Part shown: in pieces, positions 15,410 through 22,424 of the stretch
Layout of the letters: every line of letters begins with the position of its first letter
Numbering within the stretch: the first letter of the stretch is position 1
NCBI GenBank assembly: GCA_036402115.1
Contig: DASWTM010000329.1
Location: 1 to 32,452, forward strand
Length of the DNA: 32,452 nucleotides
Source of the DNA: Chryseosolibacter sp036402115
Lineage (GTDB): Bacteria > Bacteroidota > Bacteroidia > Cytophagales > Cyclobacteriaceae
Reading direction: 5' to 3'
Translations under genes and position numbers: made by a program
The notes under the pieces: model-generated
Told to the model about the DNA's origin: nothing
Databases searched by the model: none
What the model saw: the letters and a program-made list of their open reading frames with translations, nothing else

Positions 15410-16045
15410 CTAGTTTTGTTTGTGCTTGCGCGAATCGTGTCTATGCTTTTCCTTCATCGATTTACGAATCGTCTTCCACGTATTGAATTGTTCATCTGTT
15501 AGAATCGATTGAATTGTTGCTTCGTGTTCCTGCCTGGCTTTCTTTAATTCATCCTTGTTGCCCGACTTCTCTCGTATTGCACTCAGCTTTTCGATCAATA
15601 ACCTGTTCGCATCCGTTACCTTTTTTGCTTGATCATCATTCAACGAAAGTTCTTTGATCATGATTTCCTGGCGTTTTTCCGTTCGTGACCTCATGATTTT
15701 TCTTCGCTGTTCCACCCTCGCCTTTTGCAGGACTTCAAGCTTTGTTTTTTGTTCAGCTGAAAGCACCGCATCAATTTCCTTTTTACGGTCGTCACGGAGC
15801 TTTTGCAGTGCAAGGTGCTTCTGAGTTCGTTCCTGTAAGGAGTCCCTTCTCAGTTCGGAAAATTCTGCTCGATACTTTTGATTAATAGATTTAATACTCC
15901 CGTATTGCGCGTCAGTCAACGCTAACTCCGATTTCAGCTTTTCGAGATGCCCCTCACCATGCTGACGCTGCTTTTCAGTTGTCTGAGCAAATACTGCTGA
16001 GCCCATGATCATCAAGGCACTCAGCACGATCATACTTTTTTTCAT
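15410..16045 (-). CDS. Spy/LTXXQ-like periplasmic helical protein
   Basis: A 211-residue exported protein. The signal peptide runs to about residue 20 (GSAVFA-QTTEK) and the mature part is almost entirely charged helix. Four repeats of an L-T/S-xx-Q type motif are visible: ALTDAQYGSIKSI, VLSAEQKTKLEVL, SLNDDQAKKVTDA and ILTDEQFNTWKTI. This pattern belongs to the Spy/CpxP-like group and its Bacteroidota relatives, which act as ATP-independent periplasmic chaperones or as partners of envelope-stress sensors. The C-terminus is His/Lys/Arg-rich (EKHRHDSRKHKQN) and could bind metal. No sensor kinase lies next to it. The family is assigned from the repeat pattern only. Confidence 0.75.
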   Translation of the reverse strand: MKKSMIVLSALMIMGSAVFAQTTEKQRQHGEGHLEKLKSELALTDAQYGSIKSINQKYRAEFSELRRDSLQERTQKHLALQKLRDDRKKEIDAVLSAEQKTKLEVLQKARVEQRRKIMRSRTEKRQEIMIKELSLNDDQAKKVTDANRLLIEKLSAIREKSGNKDELKKARQEHEATIQSILTDEQFNTWKTIRKSMKEKHRHDSRKHKQN

Positions 16046-16170
16046 AGTTTTTATTGTATGACGTTTAGATTCAAAAAAAGGTCCAGCGTTTAATGACGGT
16101 CACATAGATTAGACTTTTGCCTCCGTTTTTTATACCAATACGCCAATGGGATCGACCTTTCGGTGGAAAA

Positions 16171-16200
16171 AATAAGCCCGAACCTAAATGTCCGGGCTTA
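16171..16200 (-). terminator. Rho-independent terminator after the small gene at 16206
   Basis: On the minus strand TAAGCCCG and CGGGCTTA form an 8-bp perfect stem around a 12-nt loop, followed by TTTTTT (16166-16172). It starts 5 bp after the stop codon of the 62-residue gene, which supports that gene being transcribed. Confidence 0.8.
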
Positions 16201-16205
16201 CCTTG

Positions 16206-16394
16206 TTAAATGCTATTTTGCTGTTTCTTCGTTGTGTTCTTTTCTGACCCACCGGACTCATCCTTCTCATGCTTGCCCGCCTCCCTTCGGCTCATAGCGG
16301 GTGATCCTTTCTGATGATTTTGTTGAATCTGTCCTTTGTTTGGCTTCGCCTCATGCTTCGGGTCTCCGCCTGTATGCAATTTTTTCGTGCTCAT
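16206..16394 (-). CDS. Small hydrophilic basic protein of unknown function
   Basis: Not recognised. The 62-residue product has no Cys or Trp, almost no hydrophobic residues, and is rich in Lys, Gly, Gln, Asn and His (HTGGDPKHEAKPNKGQIQQN and similar), so it is probably intrinsically disordered. In composition it resembles small stress or desiccation-type proteins, but no motif proves this. It is transcribed divergently from the BON-domain gene, whose N-terminal half is equally low in complexity, and a strong terminator follows 5 bp after its stop. The combination of ATG start, terminator and divergent arrangement makes it more than a chance frame. Confidence 0.6.
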   Translation of the reverse strand: MSTKKLHTGGDPKHEAKPNKGQIQQNHQKGSPAMSRREAGKHEKDESGGSEKNTTKKQQNSI

Positions 16395-16515
16395 AACTTC
16401 ATTTATTTAGATAATGGGTTCGGGTAAAAATTGTGATGCCCGAAATTTTTCACGCCCGACTGCTCCACGTCCAAGGCATAATTTTCATGCACCGCCTAGC
16501 AAACGCGAAACTACA

Positions 16516-17148
16516 ATGGACAACAATAAATCTGGAAACACAAGAGGTTACAACCGGCCTGCGTATTACAGGCATAACGAACGGCTTGGCAACGAACGCA
16601 CACGCAATCAGGACGAGCAAAGCGACACCACGGATAACGAATATGATGATTTGAATACCGGCAAGACTGAAAATTATAAAGGCGGTGGATATTACGGCAG
16701 CAACTATGGAGCCGTCAATGAATTGAATCGCGGCCGGGATTATGAACAAAATGCAGGTTACCGCGACAATTACAACAATCTAACTACTGGTCAGTGGCCG
16801 GAGATTGAAGAAGCCGCACGTAGACGTGGGTTTGATCCGAACGAGATTCAGCGGATGAAGCCCGGCTATCATCGTGGAAAAGGCCCACGCACGTATCAAC
16901 GCTCTGACGTCCGCATTTTAGATGATGTACACGACATTCTTCTTGAAGATCCTTACGTTGACGCTTCAGAAGTTGAGATTGATGTTCAGAAGGGTGAGGT
17001 AATTCTTACCGGCTGGGTTGAAGACCGCAACATGAAAAGACGTGTGGATGACATCGTGGGCAATGTTTCAGGGATAACCCATTTTGAGAATCGTCTGCGC
17101 GTCAGAAAGCAAACGCAAATCGTAAACATCTCGAATAGTGAAAAGTAA
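16516..17148 (+). CDS. BON-domain protein with a disordered Asn/Tyr/Gly-rich N-terminus
   Basis: From the ATG at 16516 the product has 210 residues. The first 110 or so are low-complexity, dominated by Asn, Tyr, Gly, Arg and Asp (RGYNRPAYYRHNERLGNERT and similar), without a signal peptide. The last 75 residues form a BON domain: ILDDVHDILLEDPYVDASEVEIDVQKGEVILTGWVEDRNMKRRVDDIVGNVSGITHFENRLRV. BON domains bind membranes or act in envelope-stress and osmotic proteins. Here no export signal is seen, so a cytosolic or peripheral location is more likely. The frame remains open to an ATG at 16414, but that would add a Pro/Arg-rich leader starting 19 bp from the divergent gene; I prefer 16516. A strong hairpin follows the gene. 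Confidence 0.8.
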   Translation: MDNNKSGNTRGYNRPAYYRHNERLGNERTRNQDEQSDTTDNEYDDLNTGKTENYKGGGYYGSNYGAVNELNRGRDYEQNAGYRDNYNNLTTGQWPEIEEAARRRGFDPNEIQRMKPGYHRGKGPRTYQRSDVRILDDVHDILLEDPYVDASEVEIDVQKGEVILTGWVEDRNMKRRVDDIVGNVSGITHFENRLRVRKQTQIVNISNSEK

Positions 17149-17172
17149 TGCACACACAGTTACTGAAGTAAT

Positions 17173-17204
17173 GTAAAGCTAAGGAGTTTATCCCTTAGCT
17201 TTAC
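17173..17204. terminator. Strong hairpin after the BON gene
   Basis: GTAAAGCTAAGG (17173-17184) and its exact complement (17193-17204) form a 12-bp perfect stem with an 8-nt loop, 24 bp after the BON stop codon. No long T run follows on either strand, so termination efficiency is uncertain. Confidence 0.65.
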
Positions 17205-17243
17205 GTTTACAACAGAGACGTTAACGCGTCAAAATTTTGGCCG

Positions 17244-17278
17244 TTTGCACTACGATCCGCCCTGTATCCTTATCTTTA
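17244..17278 (+). promoter_or_regulatory. Candidate promoter of the DUF1059-type gene
   Basis: TTTG at 17244-17247 and TATCTTTA at 17271-17278 resemble the Bacteroidota -33 TTG and -7 TAnnTTTG boxes (one mismatch in the latter) with a 23-bp spacer, at the long end of the accepted range. The -7 box ends 20 bp before the ATG at 17299. Confidence 0.3.
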
Positions 17279-17298
17279 CGCGTGAAAAGAATTGACTT

Positions 17299-17526
17299 AT
17301 GAAGACGATGACATGCAAGGAATTAGGTGGTGCGTGCAACCAAACCTTTACAGCAAACACATTTGACGAAATCGCCATGATGGTAAGTAAACACGCCCGC
17401 GAAATGGTTCAACAAGGAGATGCGGCACACATTGAAGCCATGAACGAGATGCGCAGAAGCATGACATCCCCTGAGGCTGCCAATGCATGGATGGAAGAAA
17501 AACGCCAAGCCTTCAACGCCCTATAA
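17299..17526 (+). CDS. Small DUF1059-type protein
   Basis: A 75-residue soluble protein starting MKTMTCKELGGACNQTFTANTFDEI and continuing with a helical segment (MMVSKHAREMVQQGDAAH). The opening motif, with Cys6 and Cys13 framing KELGG and then a TFDEI-type helix start, is the pattern of the DUF1059 family (PF06348), whose function is unknown. Family members usually stop after about 60 residues; here a helical tail of about 20 residues follows (MTSPEAANAWMEEKRQAF). It is a single gene on the plus strand between the BON gene and a short unknown gene; the paired cysteines could bind a metal, but that is speculation. Confidence 0.75.
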   Translation: MKTMTCKELGGACNQTFTANTFDEIAMMVSKHAREMVQQGDAAHIEAMNEMRRSMTSPEAANAWMEEKRQAFNAL

Positions 17527-17607
17527 TGTATTCAATCAAAACTCCCGCAAATCGCTTTCGCGGCTTTTTGATATTTGATCATTGTTCATTGGAATTTCTT
17601 TATCGTT

Positions 17608-17853
17608 ATGTTTGAAGGACACGATTTCCCAAAATCACTTGATGAGCAGGTCTTCAACTCCTGGCTTGAAAATGGAAGACTCAGCAAGATTGGCTATAAA
17701 TATCTCCTGGTCATCTGGGATGCTTATGAGTCAGCTTATCAGCCAGTCTATGCCGAAAACCGCAGTGAGATCGGTCAGTACGATACATCACGAATCAGCC
17801 GTGAAAGACTCGTTGCTGCGTATGACCTCTACTCTGAATCGAGGATTGTTTGA
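17608..17853 (+). CDS. Short hypothetical protein
   Basis: Not recognised. From the ATG at 17608 the product has 81 residues and begins MFEGHDFPKSLDEQVFNSWL. It is soluble, acidic and rich in aromatic residues (IGYKYLLVIWDAYESAYQPVYAENR), suggesting a compact helical domain. The frame is open from an ATG at 17575, but those extra 11 residues look like a chance extension. A second, overlapping frame (17582-17857) has a less natural composition and was discarded. It ends 17 bp before the convergent flavoprotein gene. Confidence 0.6.
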   Translation: MFEGHDFPKSLDEQVFNSWLENGRLSKIGYKYLLVIWDAYESAYQPVYAENRSEIGQYDTSRISRERLVAAYDLYSESRIV

Positions 17854-17870
17854 CTGATTCCTTTTGACCT

Positions 17871-18773
17871 TCAGAAGTCCTCCGTTGCAAGCTCTCGATT
17901 CACAGCAGCACCTGCCATGTTACCGGTAGCCACAGCGTTAGCAACGGACCGCATCATGCTCGAATTGTCTCCACATGCGTAGACACCCTCCACCGTAGTC
18001 TTCTGCATCGCATCCACTTTGACATAGCCTTGCTCAGTCAGCTCTGCGCCCAACTGCTCCGGTATGTTTGTATGTTGCTTGAAAGGCGGTCTGAAATACA
18101 GCGCGTCAAAAGAAAACTTCTTTCCTCCTTTTAGAACAACATTTTTCAGGCTCCCCTTGGTATGGTCGATTTCTATTACCGGTGACTCATCGATTTGAAT
18201 GTTGTGTTTCTTAAGTTTCTCCAGTTGTTCTTGCGTAAACTCAGGCTTGCCATTCGTAAACACGTGTAGATCGCTCGTTAGATTTCCGACAAGCATGGCA
18301 TAATGCATCGCTCCTTCCCCATTCGCCAAGACTGCTGTCCTTTTTCCGCGATACTCATAGCCATGACAATAGGGACAATGGATCACAGAAATACCCCAGC
18401 ATTCCGCGAAGCCTTTAATATCAGGAAGCTGATCTTTAATTCCGGTAGCGAGTATCAGTTTCTTTGCAAATTCCTGCTGACCTGATTGAAGCGTGATCGA
18501 AAAACCATTCAACGTCTTTTCAGCTGCGGTAGCAATGCCTGTTACCAATGAAACTGAATCATATGCTGAAACCTGTTTTCGTGCGAGGGCTGAAATTTCC
18601 GCGGGTGTTTTTCCGTCCTGTGTGAGGAAATTGTGCGAATGAGGTGTCTGCGCATTGCAGGGTTTTCCCGCATCGATAACGAGTACCTTTCTGAGTGATC
18701 TGCCCAAGGCCATGGCAGCACTGAGGCCAGCAAAACTTCCACCGATGATGATGACATCAAATTTTGTATTCAT
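17871..18773 (-). CDS. Thioredoxin-reductase-like FAD/NAD(P)-dependent oxidoreductase with a CPYC centre
   Basis: A 300-residue flavoprotein of the thioredoxin-reductase fold. The FAD-binding dinucleotide motif is IIIGGSFAGLSAAMALG (8-24), the LATG strand is at 108-111, a redox CPYC lies at 133-136 (followed by HGYE), the NAD(P) motif is reduced to VLANGEGAMHYA (148-159), and the FAD-end motif VYACGDN is at 264-270. Classical thioredoxin reductases have CAxC; the CPYCHG form marks a related group of uncharacterised oxidoreductases, so a disulfide or small-molecule substrate other than thioredoxin is likely. It is divergent from the dehydrogenase at 18919, and a short inverted repeat lies between them (18806-18823). 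Confidence 0.88.
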   Translation of the reverse strand: MNTKFDVIIIGGSFAGLSAAMALGRSLRKVLVIDAGKPCNAQTPHSHNFLTQDGKTPAEISALARKQVSAYDSVSLVTGIATAAEKTLNGFSITLQSGQQEFAKKLILATGIKDQLPDIKGFAECWGISVIHCPYCHGYEYRGKRTAVLANGEGAMHYAMLVGNLTSDLHVFTNGKPEFTQEQLEKLKKHNIQIDESPVIEIDHTKGSLKNVVLKGGKKFSFDALYFRPPFKQHTNIPEQLGAELTEQGYVKVDAMQKTTVEGVYACGDNSSMMRSVANAVATGNMAGAAVNRELATEDF

Positions 18774-18805
18774 TCAGGATTATCTACTTAGGGTGATTGC
18801 TTCTT

Positions 18806-18823
18806 CCGATAAGGATTTATCGG
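18806..18823. promoter_or_regulatory. Inverted repeat in the divergent promoter region
   Basis: CCGATAA-GGAT-TTATCGG is a perfect 7-bp inverted repeat with a 4-bp spacer, lying 33 bp upstream of the flavoprotein start and 96 bp upstream of the dehydrogenase start. It could be an operator shared by both genes or a leader hairpin of the flavoprotein mRNA. No regulator gene is adjacent. Confidence 0.35.
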
Positions 18824-18918
18824 CAGCATAAGTTCCTTCGCGGAAAAGATTTCTGTCAAGAACCACCCGGGTGTAACATTGCACAGATTCGGTCGACTCA
18901 TTGTCAACAAACTGATCC

Positions 18919-19890
18919 ATGAAAGCCATTGTCTGCACGGCCTATGGGCCGCCCGAAGTACTCCGCCTTGTTGAATTGGAAAAGCCTTCACCCAAAGCAA
19001 ATGAGGTTTTGGTAAAGGTAAAGGTCTCCACTACTACGTTCGGTGACTGCGAAATACGAAACTTGACGCTGCCAATGTGGACACGAGTACCGGTCAGGCT
19101 GATCATGGGCTATCGCAAGCCAAGGCGATTAACACCTGGGATGGAATTCGCGGGTGTTGTCGAGGCAGTTGGAAGCAAAGTTTCCACGCTAAACGTTGGA
19201 GACGAAATCTTTGGTACCACCGGGATGACGATGGGTGGCAATGCCGAATTTATTTGCCGATCAGTTAATCCCATGCCTGGGATAAAACCCAAGAATGTTT
19301 CATTCGAGGATGTCGCAACGATTCCGGTAGGTGGCATCAATGCATTGCACTTTTTGCGCATGGCGAATATTCAGCCACAACAAAAAGTGTTGGTGATCGG
19401 AGCTGGGGGAAGTATTGGAACGTGGGGCGTTTTGCTTGCGAAGTACTATGGCGCTGAAGTTACCGCTGTTGATCACGGTGGCAAAACTGACATGCTGAGA
19501 TTTATCGGAGCAGACCATGTTATAGATTACACTACGCAGGACTTTTCGGAAGGCAACATTAAGTACGATGTGATTTTTGACAATGTTTACAAGTCATCAT
19601 TCCGAAAGTGTATCGCTTCGTTAACGCCTACAGGATATTACCTTATGGCTAATACCGGGCCACTGCGCATGCTCCGCGGCTTGTGGGTTGAAATGACCAC
19701 GAGGAAGAGGGTAAAATTTTCACTCGCTGCAGATAATCCTAACGATCTGAATTTTTTAGCGAGCCTTATCGAGGCAAAGAAAATTAAACCAGTAATCGAC
19801 CGGGTCTTTTCATTGGAAGAGACGATCGATGCGCACCGCTATGTCGAGCAGGGCCTGAAAAAGGGCAGCGTGATTATTCAGATCTCGTGA
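18919..19890 (+). CDS. Zinc-less medium-chain dehydrogenase, quinone-reductase-like
   Basis: A 323-residue NAD(P)-dependent oxidoreductase of the medium-chain dehydrogenase/reductase superfamily. The N-terminal GroES-like domain contains PGMEFAGVVEAVGSKV (73-88) and VGDEIFGTTG; the catalytic-zinc Cys and the structural-zinc four-Cys cluster are absent, as in quinone oxidoreductases and related enal reductases. The nucleotide-binding motif VLVIGAGGSIGTWG is at 157-170, and the conserved end motif ETIDAHRYVEQGLKKGSVIIQI is present. The reaction is presumably NAD(P)H-dependent reduction of a quinone or conjugated double bond; the substrate is unknown. It is divergent from the flavoprotein, and its stop codon lies in a hairpin shared with the convergent permease gene. 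Confidence 0.9.
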   Translation: MKAIVCTAYGPPEVLRLVELEKPSPKANEVLVKVKVSTTTFGDCEIRNLTLPMWTRVPVRLIMGYRKPRRLTPGMEFAGVVEAVGSKVSTLNVGDEIFGTTGMTMGGNAEFICRSVNPMPGIKPKNVSFEDVATIPVGGINALHFLRMANIQPQQKVLVIGAGGSIGTWGVLLAKYYGAEVTAVDHGGKTDMLRFIGADHVIDYTTQDFSEGNIKYDVIFDNVYKSSFRKCIASLTPTGYYLMANTGPLRMLRGLWVEMTTRKRVKFSLAADNPNDLNFLASLIEAKKIKPVIDRVFSLEETIDAHRYVEQGLKKGSVIIQIS

Positions 19891-19905
19891 GCGGAACCTG
19901 CTCAC
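19887..19905. terminator. Hairpin holding the stop codons of two convergent genes
   Basis: GTGAGC-GGAACCT-GCTCAC forms a 6-bp perfect stem. The TGA of the dehydrogenase (plus strand) lies in the left arm and the TGA of the permease (minus strand) lies in the right arm. The stem is short and only weak T runs follow, so it is a candidate bidirectional terminator. Confidence 0.4.
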
Positions 19906-22286
19906 TCATCTTTTAATGTATCAATCGGATTCATCGTAGCCACGCTATAAAGCTTACGTGCGATGGTTAGAATTGAAACAGTAAATACCAAACCAATCGC
20001 AATCACAAATGTCCAAACGTTAACAGGCTGGTAATATTTCCAAATGCTGCTCATGATGATGCTGCACCAATTATAACTTGCGAGCGAGCCTAATACCGAG
20101 GCGAGTACCAGGATAATGGCAAACTCAGTATTTACTACGCGTGTGATATGCGAAACGGAGGCACCAACAATTTTGCGAATTCCAATCTCCTTGGTTCTTT
20201 TTATGATGTTCAATGAAAGTAGGGAGTATAATCCCGTTGCGGATAGAATCATAGCAATAAGTCCAAGGAAACCGTAGCCATACATAATGCTGTTGTTAAG
20301 CGAAGCAACGGCTTGCAACGAGGAGCCTAACATGTATCCATTATAAAGTCGATTTGGGAAAATCGAGCTCCAGGCTTGGGCCATTGATGCATTAACGCTG
20401 GATATCTTTTCGGGCTCTGTAGCCACCACGATCTGACGATATTCAGATGGCTTGACGCAACGAATCATCAGCGGATCCATTTCGCGCCACAGGCCTTGCG
20501 TATATATATCCTTTACAACACCAACCACAAACAACTTTATCGAGTCGCGCCAAATGATTTCTTTTCCGATTGGATTTTCCAGACGGAAAAGCCTTGCCAT
20601 TTTCGAAGTGATAATTACCGACTCACGGAAGTCTGTTTCCGAGTCCTTGATGAAATTGCGCCCCTCGAGCAACTTAACGTCCATCGTCTGCAAATAGTCA
20701 CTACCCACTTCAATGATGTCGACCTCCGCCTGCGAAGACTCATGTTTCACCGGTTCATGCATGCGGTTCGAGAACAGCCCTGTCTTTGCACCAGCGATCG
20801 AGGTGATGTCAGAATTTTGCTCTAAAGCATTGCGATAAGTTTCAAACTCCTGCTCGTTACTCACAGACGCGACAACAGTACCATGTGCTTCGTAGCCTAG
20901 ATCGTAATTCTTCTGATAGTGGGCATTCTGCATGAATGCGATTGAACTTACAATGGCAATCAATGAGATCGCAAACTGAAGTCCAAGAAGTGTTCTTGTA
21001 AAGTAATTGGTCCCACCGAACCTCACCTTCCCCTTCAGGATGCTGACAGGTTTAAACTTACTGATATAAAAGGCAGGATAACTTCCCGCGATCAGCGCTG
21101 TTGCGAACAACACCGCGACTACGAAAAACAGGAACCCGGGTGAGTTGAGGTAATAGGGTTCCAGGTGTATATTATTATTGGTCATTAGGTTCCAGCCTTC
21201 GACCATGAAGTCAGACAACGCCAGGCCTACTGCCAGGGCCACAAAACAGATGACTGCTGTTTCACCGATAAATTGAATGATCAGTTGAATGCGCAAACTT
21301 CCCATCACCTTCCGGATGCCAATTTCCTTAAGACGTGAAGATGAAATAGCAATGGCGGTGTTCGTCAGATTAAAACAGGCAATCAAAAGAATCAACATAC
21401 TCATGATGACAGAGCCGATGATTGCCGCAACTGGTGGAGCTGGCCATGTGATCGCCTGAACATTATTGTCACGATCTGAGTGAGCGAGTTCACTGAATGC
21501 ATCGAGCGTGAAGTTTTTGATTTTGAAGTCTTCGCGAATCCGATTATTATTTGCGGTGAACTCCTGCAGTTGCTTTCGAACGCTTTGCACGCGATTGGGA
21601 TCGCTCACCTCTAAAAAGATCGTGCTGCTCGTTCTCCAGTCGTCTGGCTCTACATCAGTAAATTCATCCTGGAAATTATCAGCATGCATAAACGCGGAAC
21701 CATCACGCTTAAAAAAACTGGAATTCATCGGTTGTTCGCGGAACACGGCAGCAACCTTTAATTCCTTCAGCTCATTTCCGTAAACCTGCGTGATCGTTTT
21801 GCCAAGCGCTTCTTTTGCATCTGCAAAAAACCGAACCGCGACTGTCTCGCTGATGAATACATCTGTTCGTGTCAGCGATTTTCCGTCTCCTGCAATAAAG
21901 TCAAAGGAAAACATCTCAAAAAACTCCGGACTGACATAACTCAGGTCTGCCGCGAAGAGATCATTGTCAACTTTAAAGTTGGATTGTGAACTCAGGTAAG
22001 GCGATGATAGGTCAACATCACTAACGGTTTTGTCTGCGATTTCCGACATCGCGTATGGCGCATAGCCAAACCGTGTTTCTTTGCCTTCGAATTCGCGTAT
22101 TGAACCAATTCGATATATGCTCTGACCATTTTTGTGAACGGCATCGAAGGTCGCATCGTATTGGTAAGCCAGATATGTGACGATGGCAATGGCGAGCGCG
22201 ATGCCCATTCCGAAAACATTCGTGATGATGAACACTTTGTTCTTCATCATGCTGCGGAGCGTAATCAGGAGGTAATTGGTAATCAT
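19902..22286 (-). CDS. FtsX-family ABC transporter permease, MacB-like, without adjacent ATPase
   Basis: From the ATG at 22286 the product has 794 residues and starts MITNYLLITLRSMMKNKVF, the usual opening of the two-domain Bacteroidota permeases. TM1 is near 19-40, followed by a MacB-like periplasmic core (about 45-265), three TM segments (about 285-430), then a second copy of the arrangement: one TM, a periplasmic core and three C-terminal TM segments. The cytoplasmic FtsX motif appears twice, RLKEIGIRKVMGS and RTKEIGIRKIVGAS. Such proteins move lipoproteins, peptides or drugs, or act mechanically on periplasmic enzymes. No ATPase gene is seen nearby, so the ATPase must be encoded elsewhere. 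The frame extends to an ATG at 22349, but the added residues look non-homologous. An inverted repeat lies upstream. Confidence 0.92.
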   Translation of the reverse strand: MITNYLLITLRSMMKNKVFIITNVFGMGIALAIAIVTYLAYQYDATFDAVHKNGQSIYRIGSIREFEGKETRFGYAPYAMSEIADKTVSDVDLSSPYLSSQSNFKVDNDLFAADLSYVSPEFFEMFSFDFIAGDGKSLTRTDVFISETVAVRFFADAKEALGKTITQVYGNELKELKVAAVFREQPMNSSFFKRDGSAFMHADNFQDEFTDVEPDDWRTSSTIFLEVSDPNRVQSVRKQLQEFTANNNRIREDFKIKNFTLDAFSELAHSDRDNNVQAITWPAPPVAAIIGSVIMSMLILLIACFNLTNTAIAISSSRLKEIGIRKVMGSLRIQLIIQFIGETAVICFVALAVGLALSDFMVEGWNLMTNNNIHLEPYYLNSPGFLFFVVAVLFATALIAGSYPAFYISKFKPVSILKGKVRFGGTNYFTRTLLGLQFAISLIAIVSSIAFMQNAHYQKNYDLGYEAHGTVVASVSNEQEFETYRNALEQNSDITSIAGAKTGLFSNRMHEPVKHESSQAEVDIIEVGSDYLQTMDVKLLEGRNFIKDSETDFRESVIITSKMARLFRLENPIGKEIIWRDSIKLFVVGVVKDIYTQGLWREMDPLMIRCVKPSEYRQIVVATEPEKISSVNASMAQAWSSIFPNRLYNGYMLGSSLQAVASLNNSIMYGYGFLGLIAMILSATGLYSLLSLNIIKRTKEIGIRKIVGASVSHITRVVNTEFAIILVLASVLGSLASYNWCSIIMSSIWKYYQPVNVWTFVIAIGLVFTVSILTIARKLYSVATMNPIDTLKDE

Positions 22287-22334
22287 GCCGATCCGCCTTG
22301 CGATAAGTGTGCCATATGATGAAGGATGTCCAAT

Positions 22335-22374
22335 TGCGCTCAGACCCAACTATTAGTATTAAAGCCTGAGCGCA
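22335..22374 (-). promoter_or_regulatory. 9-bp inverted repeat upstream of the FtsX permease
   Basis: TGCGCTCAG (22335-22343) and CTGAGCGCA (22366-22374) are perfect complements around a 22-bp AT-rich centre. The element lies 49-88 bp upstream of the preferred permease start and 51 bp after the haloperoxidase stop. It could be a terminator of the haloperoxidase gene (no T run follows), an operator, or a leader hairpin. Confidence 0.4.
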
Positions 22375-22424
22375 GATGAACGCTTACGTACCAGATACGG
22401 ACACACCGTGAGGTTGCCGCTTCT

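Noticed and set aside
16414..16515. Upstream ATG for the BON protein
   Set aside because: The added 34 residues are Pro/Arg/His-rich and look like a translated leader; the start would lie only 19 bp from the divergent gene, leaving no room for two promoters.
17582..17857. Second frame overlapping the short gene at 17608-17853
   Set aside because: Its composition (Ser, Met and Leu without pattern) is typical of an out-of-frame shadow; the other frame has a coherent aromatic, acidic protein.
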